From NCBI GenBank assembly GCA_900316245.1, contig ONCE01000012.1, positions 62,001 through 126,000 on the forward strand: 64,000 nt of DNA, written 5' to 3'. The DNA is from an uncultured Bacteroidales bacterium. GTDB taxonomy: Bacteria > Bacteroidota > Bacteroidia > Bacteroidales > UBA932. Below, piece by piece: positions 7,950 to 14,763 of the stretch. A program made the translations under genes and the position numbers. The stretch's first letter is position 1, and each line of letters begins with the position of its first letter. Below the pieces are notes generated by a model. That model was given only the letters and a program-made list of their open reading frames with translations. It searched no databases and was not told where the DNA came from.

Positions 7950-9908
7950 TTATCCGAGGTACTTGATGGCCATCATCGTGAGGTCGTCGCTTTGGTCGGC
8001 CCCGTTCACGTAGGCGTGTACCGAGGTGGTGACCTTCTGTACAAATTCGGCCGGGGCGCTTCCGCAGGCGGCCTTGGCGGCCTCGAAGGTGCGGTCCATT
8101 CCAAACAGTTCGTGCTTGGCGTTTTCGGCCTCCGTAAGGCCGTCCGTGTACAGGAAGAGGGTGGAGCCGGGTTTGAGCTGGGCTTCCTGCTGGGTGAAAT
8201 TGTAGTCCGGCGCAACGCCTGCGGCTACGTTGGAATCTACCGGCAGGTATTCTTCTTCGCCGCCCGGGCCCAGGACAATGGGAGCGTCGTGGCCGGCGTT
8301 GCAGTAGGTGAGGTGGCCGGACTGGTCCAGGATGCCGAAGAAAAGCGTCACGAACATCAGGGACTCGTTGTTGGCAGCCAGGCTGTTGTTGAGGTTGTCC
8401 ATAATGGCGGCGGGCCGGTTGTCCTTGGCAGCCAGGGAGCGGAAGAGGGTGCTGGTGACCGCCATTACCATAGCGGCGGGCATACCCTTGCCGGAAACGT
8501 CTCCTATGCAGAAGAAGAGCTGATGGTCTTTGATGAAATAGTCGTATAGGTCTCCTCCCACGGTCTTGGCCGGGGTGAGGGAGGCAAAGATGTCCATATC
8601 CACGCGCTCCGGGAGGGTCTTGGGCAGCATCGATTTCTGGATGTCGCCGGCAATGTGCAGTTCGCTCTCGATGGCGGCCTGCTTGGAGGTGGCCTCCGTG
8701 AGTTCGTCCACATACTTGGTGAGCGACTTCTGCATATTCTCGAAGGAGTCCCGCAGCTGGTGGATCTCGTCGTGGTAGGTGAGTTCGGGGAGTTTGGTGT
8801 CAAAGTGTCCTTTTGCCACTTCCTCCGTGGAGCGGACCAGGTACTGGAGCGGCTGGGTGCTGCGCTGGATGGAGCGTCTGAAGAACAGGGCGGCGATGAG
8901 CAGGCCGATGCCCTGCAGCAGCAGGATGAAGATGCCCAGCATCACGCCCGGAAGGATGATGCTTCGCTGGGAAACCACCACGGCGGCCGACCACCCCGTA
9001 TGCTTGAGGGTGGAGTAGAAGACCATGGACTTGATGCCGTCAATCTCTGCCACGCCGCTTCCGTGTTCTCCGGCCAGCATCTTGGTGCCGATGATCTCGT
9101 AGTTGTTGTTCTTCTTGGAGTTGCGGTGGTTGAAGTAATTGTCGTGCAGGATGCGGTTGGGATCCGGATGCACCAGGTATTCGCCGTTTCGGCTTAAGAT
9201 GAAGCAGTAGGCATTGAGTTCCTCCTTGTCCAGGAGGTTTCTGGAGACCAGGCTCAGGTGGCTGATGCCGCCGCCCAGGTTGAACTCCTTCACCCGTTCG
9301 GTGAGGGCCGTCAGGGACATATCGGCCGAAAAGACTCCCACTACTTTTCCGGAGTTGTCCTTGACCGGGAGCACGTAGGAACAGAGGATTTCCTTGGCTC
9401 CGGTGTCGTCGTAATAGGGCTCCGACCAGTAGCCGGCTCCGCCCACTTTGCAGCCTTGGATGAACCACTCATATTCGGTGTAGTCGTGGGTAGCGGAACC
9501 CAGCTGCGAGGTCTGGATGGAGCCGTCGGCCTTCTGGTGGGCATAGGGTTCAAACCAATGTCCTTTCTGGGGATAATAATCCGGCACGAAGGCCACGGCC
9601 ATACCCACGATGTGCGGGTTCAGCTTGAGCTCGTTGGCCAGGATGTCGTAGATGCCGTCCGGATCGTCCAGATGCTCGTGAATCTCGTCCACGTTGTTCA
9701 TCGACGTGGTCTCCACCAGGTTGAGCATACCTTCCAGCTGCTCGTCCGTGATGCTCAGGATGTCCTGGTAGTGATCCTTGATCATAGCCAGGGAACCGCC
9801 CGCGGAGAACAAGAAGATCAGGAGGGAGACGATGGTCATCGTGACCAGCATCACCAGCAGGATGCTGCGGGTCAATCTGCCTGAAAATGAGTGGAAATGT
9901 GGTTTCAT
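7950..9908 (-). CDS. Membrane sensor PP2C-type serine phosphatase (dCache-HAMP-SpoIIE)
   Basis: A 652-residue signalling phosphatase of the RsbU/SpoIIE kind, which dephosphorylates anti-anti-sigma-like (STAS) partners. Order: TM1 at about 14-37; a periplasmic dCache sensor at about 38-290 (WFIQGCKVGGAGYWSEPYYD, VVGVFSADMS); TM2 about 305-328; HAMP about 330-385; a short coiled segment; and a PPM/SpoIIE catalytic domain from about 430 with GGDLYDYF, CIGDVSGKGMPAAMVM, NAGHDAPIVL, FLYTDGLTEAEN and terminal SDDLTMMAI, supplying the metal-binding aspartates. The codon before the ATG at 9908 is GTG and could also start; the -7 box ends only 5 nt before 9908, so the message may be leaderless. No partner anti-sigma or STAS gene lies nearby. 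Confidence 0.93.
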   Translation of the reverse strand: MKPHFHSFSGRLTRSILLVMLVTMTIVSLLIFLFSAGGSLAMIKDHYQDILSITDEQLEGMLNLVETTSMNNVDEIHEHLDDPDGIYDILANELKLNPHIVGMAVAFVPDYYPQKGHWFEPYAHQKADGSIQTSQLGSATHDYTEYEWFIQGCKVGGAGYWSEPYYDDTGAKEILCSYVLPVKDNSGKVVGVFSADMSLTALTERVKEFNLGGGISHLSLVSRNLLDKEELNAYCFILSRNGEYLVHPDPNRILHDNYFNHRNSKKNNNYEIIGTKMLAGEHGSGVAEIDGIKSMVFYSTLKHTGWSAAVVVSQRSIILPGVMLGIFILLLQGIGLLIAALFFRRSIQRSTQPLQYLVRSTEEVAKGHFDTKLPELTYHDEIHQLRDSFENMQKSLTKYVDELTEATSKQAAIESELHIAGDIQKSMLPKTLPERVDMDIFASLTPAKTVGGDLYDYFIKDHQLFFCIGDVSGKGMPAAMVMAVTSTLFRSLAAKDNRPAAIMDNLNNSLAANNESLMFVTLFFGILDQSGHLTYCNAGHDAPIVLGPGGEEEYLPVDSNVAAGVAPDYNFTQQEAQLKPGSTLFLYTDGLTEAENAKHELFGMDRTFEAAKAACGSAPAEFVQKVTTSVHAYVNGADQSDDLTMMAIKYLG

Positions 9909-9913
9909 CACCC

Positions 9914-9921
9914 CAAAGGTA
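9914..9921 (-). promoter_or_regulatory. -7 box for the SpoIIE-type gene
   Basis: Complement TACCTTTG, perfect. Only GGGTG separates it from the ATG at 9908, implying transcription starts at or next to the start codon. Confidence 0.6.
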
Positions 9922-9937
9922 CAAACTTTTTGAAATA

Positions 9938-10012
9938 ATGAAAAGAATCATTCTAATCTTGGGCGTCCTGTTCGCCGCCGTGATCCACGTCACCGCCGGC
10001 TTCGCTTTCTAA
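9938..10012 (+). CDS. Possible 24-residue hydrophobic peptide
   Basis: A short frame reads MKRIILILGVLFAAVIHV... and ends at TAA 10010-10012. The composition, two positive residues then a single hydrophobic helix, is that of a tiny membrane protein. It sits between the divergent phosphatase promoter and a strong terminator 21 nt downstream, and nothing else in this gap needs that terminator. A promoter is not obvious: the best candidate upstream (ACTTTTTG) matches only 6 of 8 positions. It could be a small membrane regulator, a type I toxin-like peptide or chance; no function is assigned. Confidence 0.35.
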   Translation: MKRIILILGVLFAAVIHVTAGFAF

Positions 10013-10032
10013 GCAACTCCCAGCCAACTTAC

Positions 10033-10063
10033 AGGGGAAGGTCTTCACGCCTTCCCCTTTTTT
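10033..10063 (+). terminator. Intrinsic terminator
   Basis: 9-bp stem AGGGGAAGG / CCTTCCCCT with an 8-nt loop and a following T-run; lies after the 24-codon frame and before the M28 peptidase promoter. Confidence 0.75.
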
Positions 10064-10076
10064 GCAAAATATTGTG

Positions 10077-10084
10077 TAACTTTG
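10077..10084 (+). promoter_or_regulatory. -7 box for the M28 peptidase
   Basis: TAACTTTG, perfect match, 27 nt before the ATG at 10112. Confidence 0.6.
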
Positions 10085-10111
10085 TGTTGTAACCACAAAT
10101 AGTAACACGCC

Positions 10112-11665
10112 ATGAAACGTTTCCTGTTACCGGCACTGATGCTGCTGAGTGTATGCGCGTATGCGCAGGATGATGAGCAGTTGCTGCGGAATTGGATCCA
10201 GACCATCGCCTCCGATGAGCTGGGCGGCCGCAAACCTATGACCGAGTACGAGACCCGTACGGTTAACTATCTGGCTAAAGAGTTGGAACAGATGGGCCTG
10301 GAGCCTGCTTTTGACGGCAGTTGGTTCCAGGAGTTCCAGATTATTGCCGTCACGTCCAAGCCCGAGGGAAACAAGATCAGCGTCAAAGGAAAGAAAAAGG
10401 CCGATCTGAAGTACCCCGAAGACTTGATTGTCTGGACCTCCCGCGCTACCCGTAAGATAGAGCTGTCCAAGGCCGAGTATGTCTTCTGCGGCTTCGGTAT
10501 CCACGCCCCGGAGTACGGCTGGGACGATTACGAGGGCATAGACGTGAAGGGCAAGATTGTGATTGCGATGGTCAACGACCCCGGCTATTACGATGCCAGT
10601 CTTTTCCGCGGACGCAATATGACTTATTATGGCCGATGGCTCTACAAGTTTGAAGAGGCCATCTGCCAGGGCGCTGCCGGCTGCCTGGTGCTGCACAACA
10701 CGGAGGCGGCCAGTTACGGCTGGCACGTGTGCGTGAACGGCCATATGGAAAACAACCTGGCCCTGTTTGACCCGGACACCCGCAACGCCGGTGAACTGGC
10801 CGTCAAGGGCTGGCTGCACGAGGACGGAGCCCGCAAGATCTTCGCCGCCGCCGGAATGGATATGGACGCCGCCCTGGCCGCGGCCAAGAAGCCCGGCTTC
10901 AAGAGTTTCCCGCTCAAGGTGAAGGGAGACGTGAAGATGGATGTGGAGTACAACATCCAGAAGACCCGCAACGTGGGAGCTTTCCTTCGGGGCACGGACC
11001 GGGCCGATGAGGCCGTGGTGCTCTGCGCCCACTGGGATCACCTGGGGATGGGCACTCCGGACGAGACCGGCGACAACATCTACAATGGCGCGGCCGACAA
11101 TGCCAGCGGCATGGCAGGCGCGCTGTTATCGGCCCGTAAATTCACACAACTGTCCCACAAGCCGCGCAGGAGCATCCTTTTCCTTTTCCCTTCGTCGGAG
11201 GAGAGCGGGCTGTTCGGCTCCGAGTACTACTGCGCCAACCCGGCCTTCCCGCTGGCCAAGACGGTGGCTTGTCTGAACTTCGAGAGCATCGGCCCGGCCG
11301 AACTTACCAGGGATCTGGTGATCCTGGGTGGGGGACAGAGCCGCCTGGACCGTTACTTCGAGGCCGCCGCTGCCGCCCAAGGCCGCTACATTTTTTATGA
11401 TGAGGACAATTCCGACGGGTGGTTCTTCCGCTCGGACCATTATAACTTTGTCAAGAAGGGCATCCCCGCCGTGGTCTGGGAAAACGGTACGGATCTGGTG
11501 GATCCGGCCCACCCCAACAAGTACCCTATGCCGGTTTGGTATCACAAGCCTTCCGATGAATACAGGGCCGACTGGGACCTCTCCGGAACGGTGGCCAATG
11601 TGCGCCTGATATATAGTGTAGCCCTCTCCCTCTCGGGGACCGATGATTGGCTATTCCAAAAATAA
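10112..11665 (+). CDS. Secreted M28-family aminopeptidase with PA domain
   Basis: A 517-residue exported zinc peptidase. The N-terminal MKRFLLPALMLLSVCAYAQ is a signal peptide with an AYA-Q cleavage site. A PA-type inserted domain covers roughly 115-255 and the M28 catalytic domain about 290-505. Metal ligand motifs are CAHWDHLG (near 303), GAADNASG (near 328), PSSEESGLFGSEY (near 361, with the general-base Glu) and a late RSDHYNF. Family members release N-terminal amino acids from peptides and work in the periplasm or at the cell surface. It has its own promoter and is monocistronic or leads into the following lipoprotein gene, whose ATG lies 42 nt after the stop. Confidence 0.93.
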   Translation: MKRFLLPALMLLSVCAYAQDDEQLLRNWIQTIASDELGGRKPMTEYETRTVNYLAKELEQMGLEPAFDGSWFQEFQIIAVTSKPEGNKISVKGKKKADLKYPEDLIVWTSRATRKIELSKAEYVFCGFGIHAPEYGWDDYEGIDVKGKIVIAMVNDPGYYDASLFRGRNMTYYGRWLYKFEEAICQGAAGCLVLHNTEAASYGWHVCVNGHMENNLALFDPDTRNAGELAVKGWLHEDGARKIFAAAGMDMDAALAAAKKPGFKSFPLKVKGDVKMDVEYNIQKTRNVGAFLRGTDRADEAVVLCAHWDHLGMGTPDETGDNIYNGAADNASGMAGALLSARKFTQLSHKPRRSILFLFPSSEESGLFGSEYYCANPAFPLAKTVACLNFESIGPAELTRDLVILGGGQSRLDRYFEAAAAAQGRYIFYDEDNSDGWFFRSDHYNFVKKGIPAVVWENGTDLVDPAHPNKYPMPVWYHKPSDEYRADWDLSGTVANVRLIYSVALSLSGTDDWLFQK

Positions 11666-11706
11666 TTCGTATCTTGCAAGAATTAATGACGCAAACAATC
11701 AAGGAA

Positions 11707-12708
11707 ATGAAAAAGAATTTTTTAGTTAAAGCATTGTTTATTACGGTGGTAGCCCTGCTTAGCGCCGCCTGCTATAAGAGTCACGACAACGGTCATAAAG
11801 TAGCCGTGCTGCTTCCGGACGATTCCATCATCGACCGTTGGGCCATCGATAAGCAGAATCTGGAAGATGTAATGGACCAGTATGGTTTCGACGCCACTTT
11901 CTACGTGGCTCCCGAGAATGAGGACGGTGCCGTCCAGCAGATTCAGCAGATCAAGACCGCCATCAAGAGCGGTGCCAAGTATCTGGTAATCACTCCCATT
12001 GACTATAATGCCATCAACGAGTCCAAGGTTCTGGAGCAGTATCCCAGTGTAAAGGTGGTCTGCCACGACCGTTTCATCCAGAACAATCCCTGCATCGATT
12101 TCTTCTCCTCCACCGATACCAAGGAGATTGGCCGTATGCAGGCTATGTTCCTCCTCAATCACTACCACTCTTCCGGTGCCGCTACCATGACCATTGAGAT
12201 CCTCGCCGGTCCCGACACGGACAACAACGCCAAGGACTACTATGACGGTGCCATGGATCTTCTCCGGAAGTACATTGTGGGCGGCCAGCTCATTGTCAAG
12301 AGCGGCAAGAAGGAGTACAACGACGTGAAGGCCGACAGTTGGAATGTAGCCGACGGTAAGGAGGCAATGGAGGACCGCCTGGCCAGCTATGCTGAGGGTG
12401 AGTGCCCGGATATGGTTCTCGCCAGCTCCGACAATATGGCCCAGGGTGCCATCGAGGCCCTGATGGAAGCCGGTATCACCGACGTGCCGGTCATCACCGG
12501 TCAGGACAATTCCGAAATGACTCAGGTCTATATCAAGGCCAAGAAGCAGACGATGACCATTGACAAGAACCTGCGCGACATGGCCTACAACACCGGCCTG
12601 CTTGTGAACGGTCTCATCTCCAAGTCTCCGGTCCAGACCAGCCAGAGCGTCGGTGGCGTTCCGGTCCTCTACTCCAAGATCACCCTCGTGACCATCGACA
12701 GCTTCTAA
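11707..12708 (+). CDS. Periplasmic sugar-binding lipoprotein (LacI/ribose-binding fold)
   Basis: A 333-residue solute-binding protein of the Peripla_BP_4 type. MKKNFLVKALF... ends in LLSAAC (lipobox, Cys22). The mature protein starts KVAVLLPDDSIIDRWAIDKQNLEDVM, then YLVITPIDYNAINESK, VVCHDRFI, EILAGPDTDNNAKDYYDGAMDLL, VLASSDNMAQGAIEAL and VPVITGQDNS, a pattern closest to xylose/ribose ABC-transporter receptors. No ATPase or permease gene is nearby, so either the transporter is elsewhere or it serves as a sensory receptor. Longer in-frame starts overlap the preceding gene; 11707 is chosen for the signal peptide. A terminator follows after 22 nt. Confidence 0.9.
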   Translation: MKKNFLVKALFITVVALLSAACYKSHDNGHKVAVLLPDDSIIDRWAIDKQNLEDVMDQYGFDATFYVAPENEDGAVQQIQQIKTAIKSGAKYLVITPIDYNAINESKVLEQYPSVKVVCHDRFIQNNPCIDFFSSTDTKEIGRMQAMFLLNHYHSSGAATMTIEILAGPDTDNNAKDYYDGAMDLLRKYIVGGQLIVKSGKKEYNDVKADSWNVADGKEAMEDRLASYAEGECPDMVLASSDNMAQGAIEALMEAGITDVPVITGQDNSEMTQVYIKAKKQTMTIDKNLRDMAYNTGLLVNGLISKSPVQTSQSVGGVPVLYSKITLVTIDSF

Positions 12709-12730
12709 TAGACAGCTGCATACAATAAGA

Positions 12731-12764
12731 AGGAGGTGACTCATAAGTGAGTTGCCTCCTTTTT
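12731..12764 (+). terminator. Intrinsic terminator after the sugar-binding lipoprotein
   Basis: 13-bp stem 12731-12743 / 12748-12760 containing two G-U pairs, TAAG loop, T-run 12760-12764. Confidence 0.85.
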
Positions 12765-12780
12765 CATTTGTTGTATAGAG

Positions 12781-12880
12781 GAGCCACCTGTTACGCATTT
12801 ATGGGCTTTTTTGCGCGTCGGGTGGCTTTGTTGAGCCAGGCATTACGCATAAAGTGCCTTATTTGCGTAACAGGTGGCTC
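12781..12880. repeat. Long inverted repeat, REP-like doublet
   Basis: Perfect 17-bp arms: GAGCCACCTGTTACGCA at 12781-12797 and its complement at 12864-12880, enclosing 66 nt. Inside, TTACGCA recurs at 12843-12849 and GGTGGCT at 12821-12827, so two smaller hairpins are nested in the large one. Confidence 0.75.
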
Positions 12881-13006
12881 TCAATATGCTAGGCTGCCAC
12901 TTTTTCTTCCGTTTGCGGCTGGAAAAGAAACGGGCACCGCCGCCTCGATAACGAGGCTCGGCGGCTACAGACTCCGTCTGTTGCCCGCTGCAGTGGAAAG
13001 GGAGGG

Positions 13007-13110
13007 AAACGGAAGGCACCGCAGCCGGAGTATGCGACATCCGGCTGCTACGATACAACCCCTGCACGGGCTCCATCAAAGGGCCCATGCAGGGGTTGCC
13101 CGTTGCCCAC
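13007..13110 (-). repeat. Dispersed repeat element A, copy 1
   Basis: Contains a 10-bp inverted repeat AACCCCTGCA (13057-13066) / TGCAGGGGTT (13088-13097) and a second 9-bp one GCAGCCGGA (13021-13029) / TCCGGCTGC (13040-13048). Read on the complement it aligns with 46838-46928 over about 95 nt, roughly three quarters identical, with the stems conserved. Confidence 0.75.
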
Positions 13111-13346
13111 TTCAGGCAGAGAAAAAGAGGAGGGATGGAAAGAATTGTTGGCACTTAATACACAATAAATCAATAGAATAGATACATAAACCCCCATCTC
13201 GAGACAGGGGCTATGGTGGTTAACTATCACATGATCATTGACTTAATTGCCAGCGCAAGATAAGAGTAGTGGGGGCTAAAGCACAAAAACGGGCGCAGAA
13301 GGCGGAAAGTGTGCTTTAGGCAGTGCGAGGCAGGACGGTCGGGTGC

Positions 13347-13377
13347 GGTAGACGGGACGGAAAATGGCACGTCTACC
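13347..13377 (+). repeat. Dispersed palindrome B, copy 1
   Basis: GGTAGACG (13347-13354) and CGTCTACC (13370-13377) enclose GGGAC-GGAAAA-TGGCA. Two more copies lie at 46737-46766 and 46788-46818. Confidence 0.75.
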
Positions 13378-13390
13378 TCACTCTGGTCGG

Positions 13391-13419
13391 GAGATGCCCG
13401 GTCGGTGCCGGGCATGACG
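13391..13419 (+). repeat. Dispersed palindrome C, intergenic copy
   Basis: 29 nt with arms ATGCCCGG (13394-13401) and CCGGGCAT (13408-13415). The complement of 25688-25716 inside mnmA matches it at 26 of 29 positions, including a compensatory pair change in the stem. Confidence 0.8.
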
Positions 13420-13451
13420 ACGAGTGGTCCAGGATGGGGCGTGAGAACCAC

Positions 13452-13482
13452 AAAAAAAAGACGGCCAAACGGTCGTCTTTTC
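13452..13482 (-). terminator. Terminator for tRNA-Val
   Basis: On the complement, AAGACG/CGTCTT with one mismatch then CC/GG around a GTTT loop, followed by eight T; directly downstream of the tRNA. Confidence 0.75.
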
Positions 13483-13487
13483 TTTTG

Positions 13488-13562
13488 TGAGGACAAGCAG
13501 ATTTGAACTGCTGACCTCTTGCCTGTCAAGCAAGCGCTCTAAACCAACTGAGCTATGCCCTC
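13488..13562 (-). tRNA. tRNA-Val (anticodon GAC)
   Basis: The complement folds as a canonical cloverleaf: acceptor GAGGGCA/TGTCCTC (one G-U), D-arm GCTC/GAGC, anticodon stem CTTGC/GCAAG with loop TTGACAG (anticodon GAC, reads GUC), T-arm AGCAG/CTGCT with loop TTCAAAT, discriminator A. CCA is not encoded. Promoter upstream and terminator downstream are both clear. Confidence 0.95.
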
Positions 13563-13571
13563 AAAGGACTG

Positions 13572-13603
13572 CAAATATAGGCAAAAAGAACGGATGCTCC
13601 AAA
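13572..13603 (-). promoter_or_regulatory. Promoter for tRNA-Val
   Basis: Complement: TTTG (-33) at 13603-13600, 20 nt spacer, TATATTTG (-7) at 13579-13572; a full match to the Bacteroidota housekeeping promoter. Confidence 0.8.
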
Positions 13604-13613
13604 TTTTTCTGCA

Positions 13614-14756
13614 TCACTTCACCTGATGACGGCCTTTTTCAAAGGAAATTTCGTCCAGGGTGAGGATACGAGGGGAATCATAAATACTGCGGACCAGGTC
13701 CAGATGGTCTTCCGTGGAGCGGTGCCCGCCGATGAAATAGCCCCAGACCATAAACCAGGTCCAGCGGGGCTGCTCCTCAAAAACAGACAGTTCCTTGGGC
13801 AATTGCCCCACCTCGCCCATCGCGATGGGCTTGCCGCCGCCCAGCTCCACCAGCTCGTCGTGATGAGACTGCTTGTAGTCCCAGCCATAGATATCGGCCG
13901 CCAGTACGTCCACGTACTCGTTTCCGGGGTAGAAATCTGCGTAGGGGAAGGCATCATCGTTCTCCTTGACGCGCGGGGCGTTGGGATCCCAGACCCACAG
14001 CAGGTTGTCCAGGCCCTTGCCGGTGAAGTATTCATAAGTCATTATCCAAAGCCGTTTGAAGCCCTGGTCTCCGGGCTTGTTGCCCCACCAGAACCAGGCA
14101 CCGTTCATCTCGTGGTAGGGGCGCCAGAGGACAGGAACGCGGGCCTCCTTCAACTGCTGAAGGAACGGAATAACGGTATCCATTTCCCGCTCCCAGGCAT
14201 TGTGGAGGGGCGTTCCAGGGGTGCAGAGGGCATCCCACTCCTCGTCTGAGGGGCCCTGGTCCATCGTCCAGACTTTGTCTCCGTTGCAGTCGTTGCCGTC
14301 CGTGTAGCGAGGGTCGCAGCAGTGCCACATCAGGGTGATGATGCGGCCTTCGGCCCATTTGCGGATGGCCGTATCCACGATATCCTGCCGGGCTTCGGCC
14401 ACCGTGCGGCCCGTGTTTACGCAGGGGCGGTCAAACGGAACCGTGAGGTTGAGCGGACCGGCGTGCTGGTATCTTTCCGCGCCCTCTCCTATGTCATTGA
14501 AACTGAAATCGCTGCCCCAGACCACCGGAAGTTTTCCGGTGATGGCCAGCACCTCGGCGTCGTAACGCTCCAGGTCACTGGAAAAATTGTGTTCCCCAGC
14601 CAGGGTGTACTTTCCGCTGATGGAATAGAGGAAGTCCAGCAGCTCGCAGGCCTCGGGCGTGGCGTTGGGATTTACGGGACGGGGTCCGCGGTCACAGCTG
14701 CAAAAGCCGCTCAGGCATGCAGCCAGGACGATACAAAGGGTAAGTGAGTGTTTCAT
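13614..14756 (-). CDS. GH26 endo-beta-mannanase, lipoprotein
   Basis: A 380-residue outer-surface or periplasmic lipoprotein (lipobox SGFCSC, Cys21) of glycoside hydrolase family 26, mainly endo-1,4-beta-mannanases acting with retention. The acid/base Glu is in WRPYHEMNGAWFWWG (about 210-224) and the nucleophile Glu in PIAMGEVGQ (about 315). Other family segments are SGKYTLAGEHN, LPVVWGSDFSF, IITLMWHCCDP and LLWVWDPNAP. Its ATG is 7 nt downstream of the GH20 stop, so the two are cotranscribed, and an ATCGGCCGAT palindrome overlaps the junction. Mannan or a mannose-containing glycan is the likely substrate; the GH20 partner suggests a glycan that also carries N-acetylhexosamine. Confidence 0.92.
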   Translation of the reverse strand: MKHSLTLCIVLAACLSGFCSCDRGPRPVNPNATPEACELLDFLYSISGKYTLAGEHNFSSDLERYDAEVLAITGKLPVVWGSDFSFNDIGEGAERYQHAGPLNLTVPFDRPCVNTGRTVAEARQDIVDTAIRKWAEGRIITLMWHCCDPRYTDGNDCNGDKVWTMDQGPSDEEWDALCTPGTPLHNAWEREMDTVIPFLQQLKEARVPVLWRPYHEMNGAWFWWGNKPGDQGFKRLWIMTYEYFTGKGLDNLLWVWDPNAPRVKENDDAFPYADFYPGNEYVDVLAADIYGWDYKQSHHDELVELGGGKPIAMGEVGQLPKELSVFEEQPRWTWFMVWGYFIGGHRSTEDHLDLVRSIYDSPRILTLDEISFEKGRHQVK

Positions 14757-14763
14757 CGGCCGA

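Larger units (their letters stand above)
12765..13451. other. Gene-free block made of palindromic repeats
   Basis: About 690 nt without a credible gene: the open frames have no start context, no family resemblance and overlap palindromes. It holds, in order, the 17-bp inverted repeat at 12781-12880, small hairpins around 12935-12975, element A at 13007-13110, a plain A+T-richer stretch 13140-13260 in which I see nothing, element B at 13347-13377 and element C at 13391-13419. Confidence 0.7.

Noticed and set aside
12747-13181. 144-codon frame on the + strand after the terminator
   Set aside because: Consists of the palindromic repeats 12781-13110 translated; no family resemblance and no promoter.
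13227-13529. 100-codon frame on the complement over the repeat block
   Set aside because: It runs through elements B and C, the terminator and part of the tRNA; no coding features.
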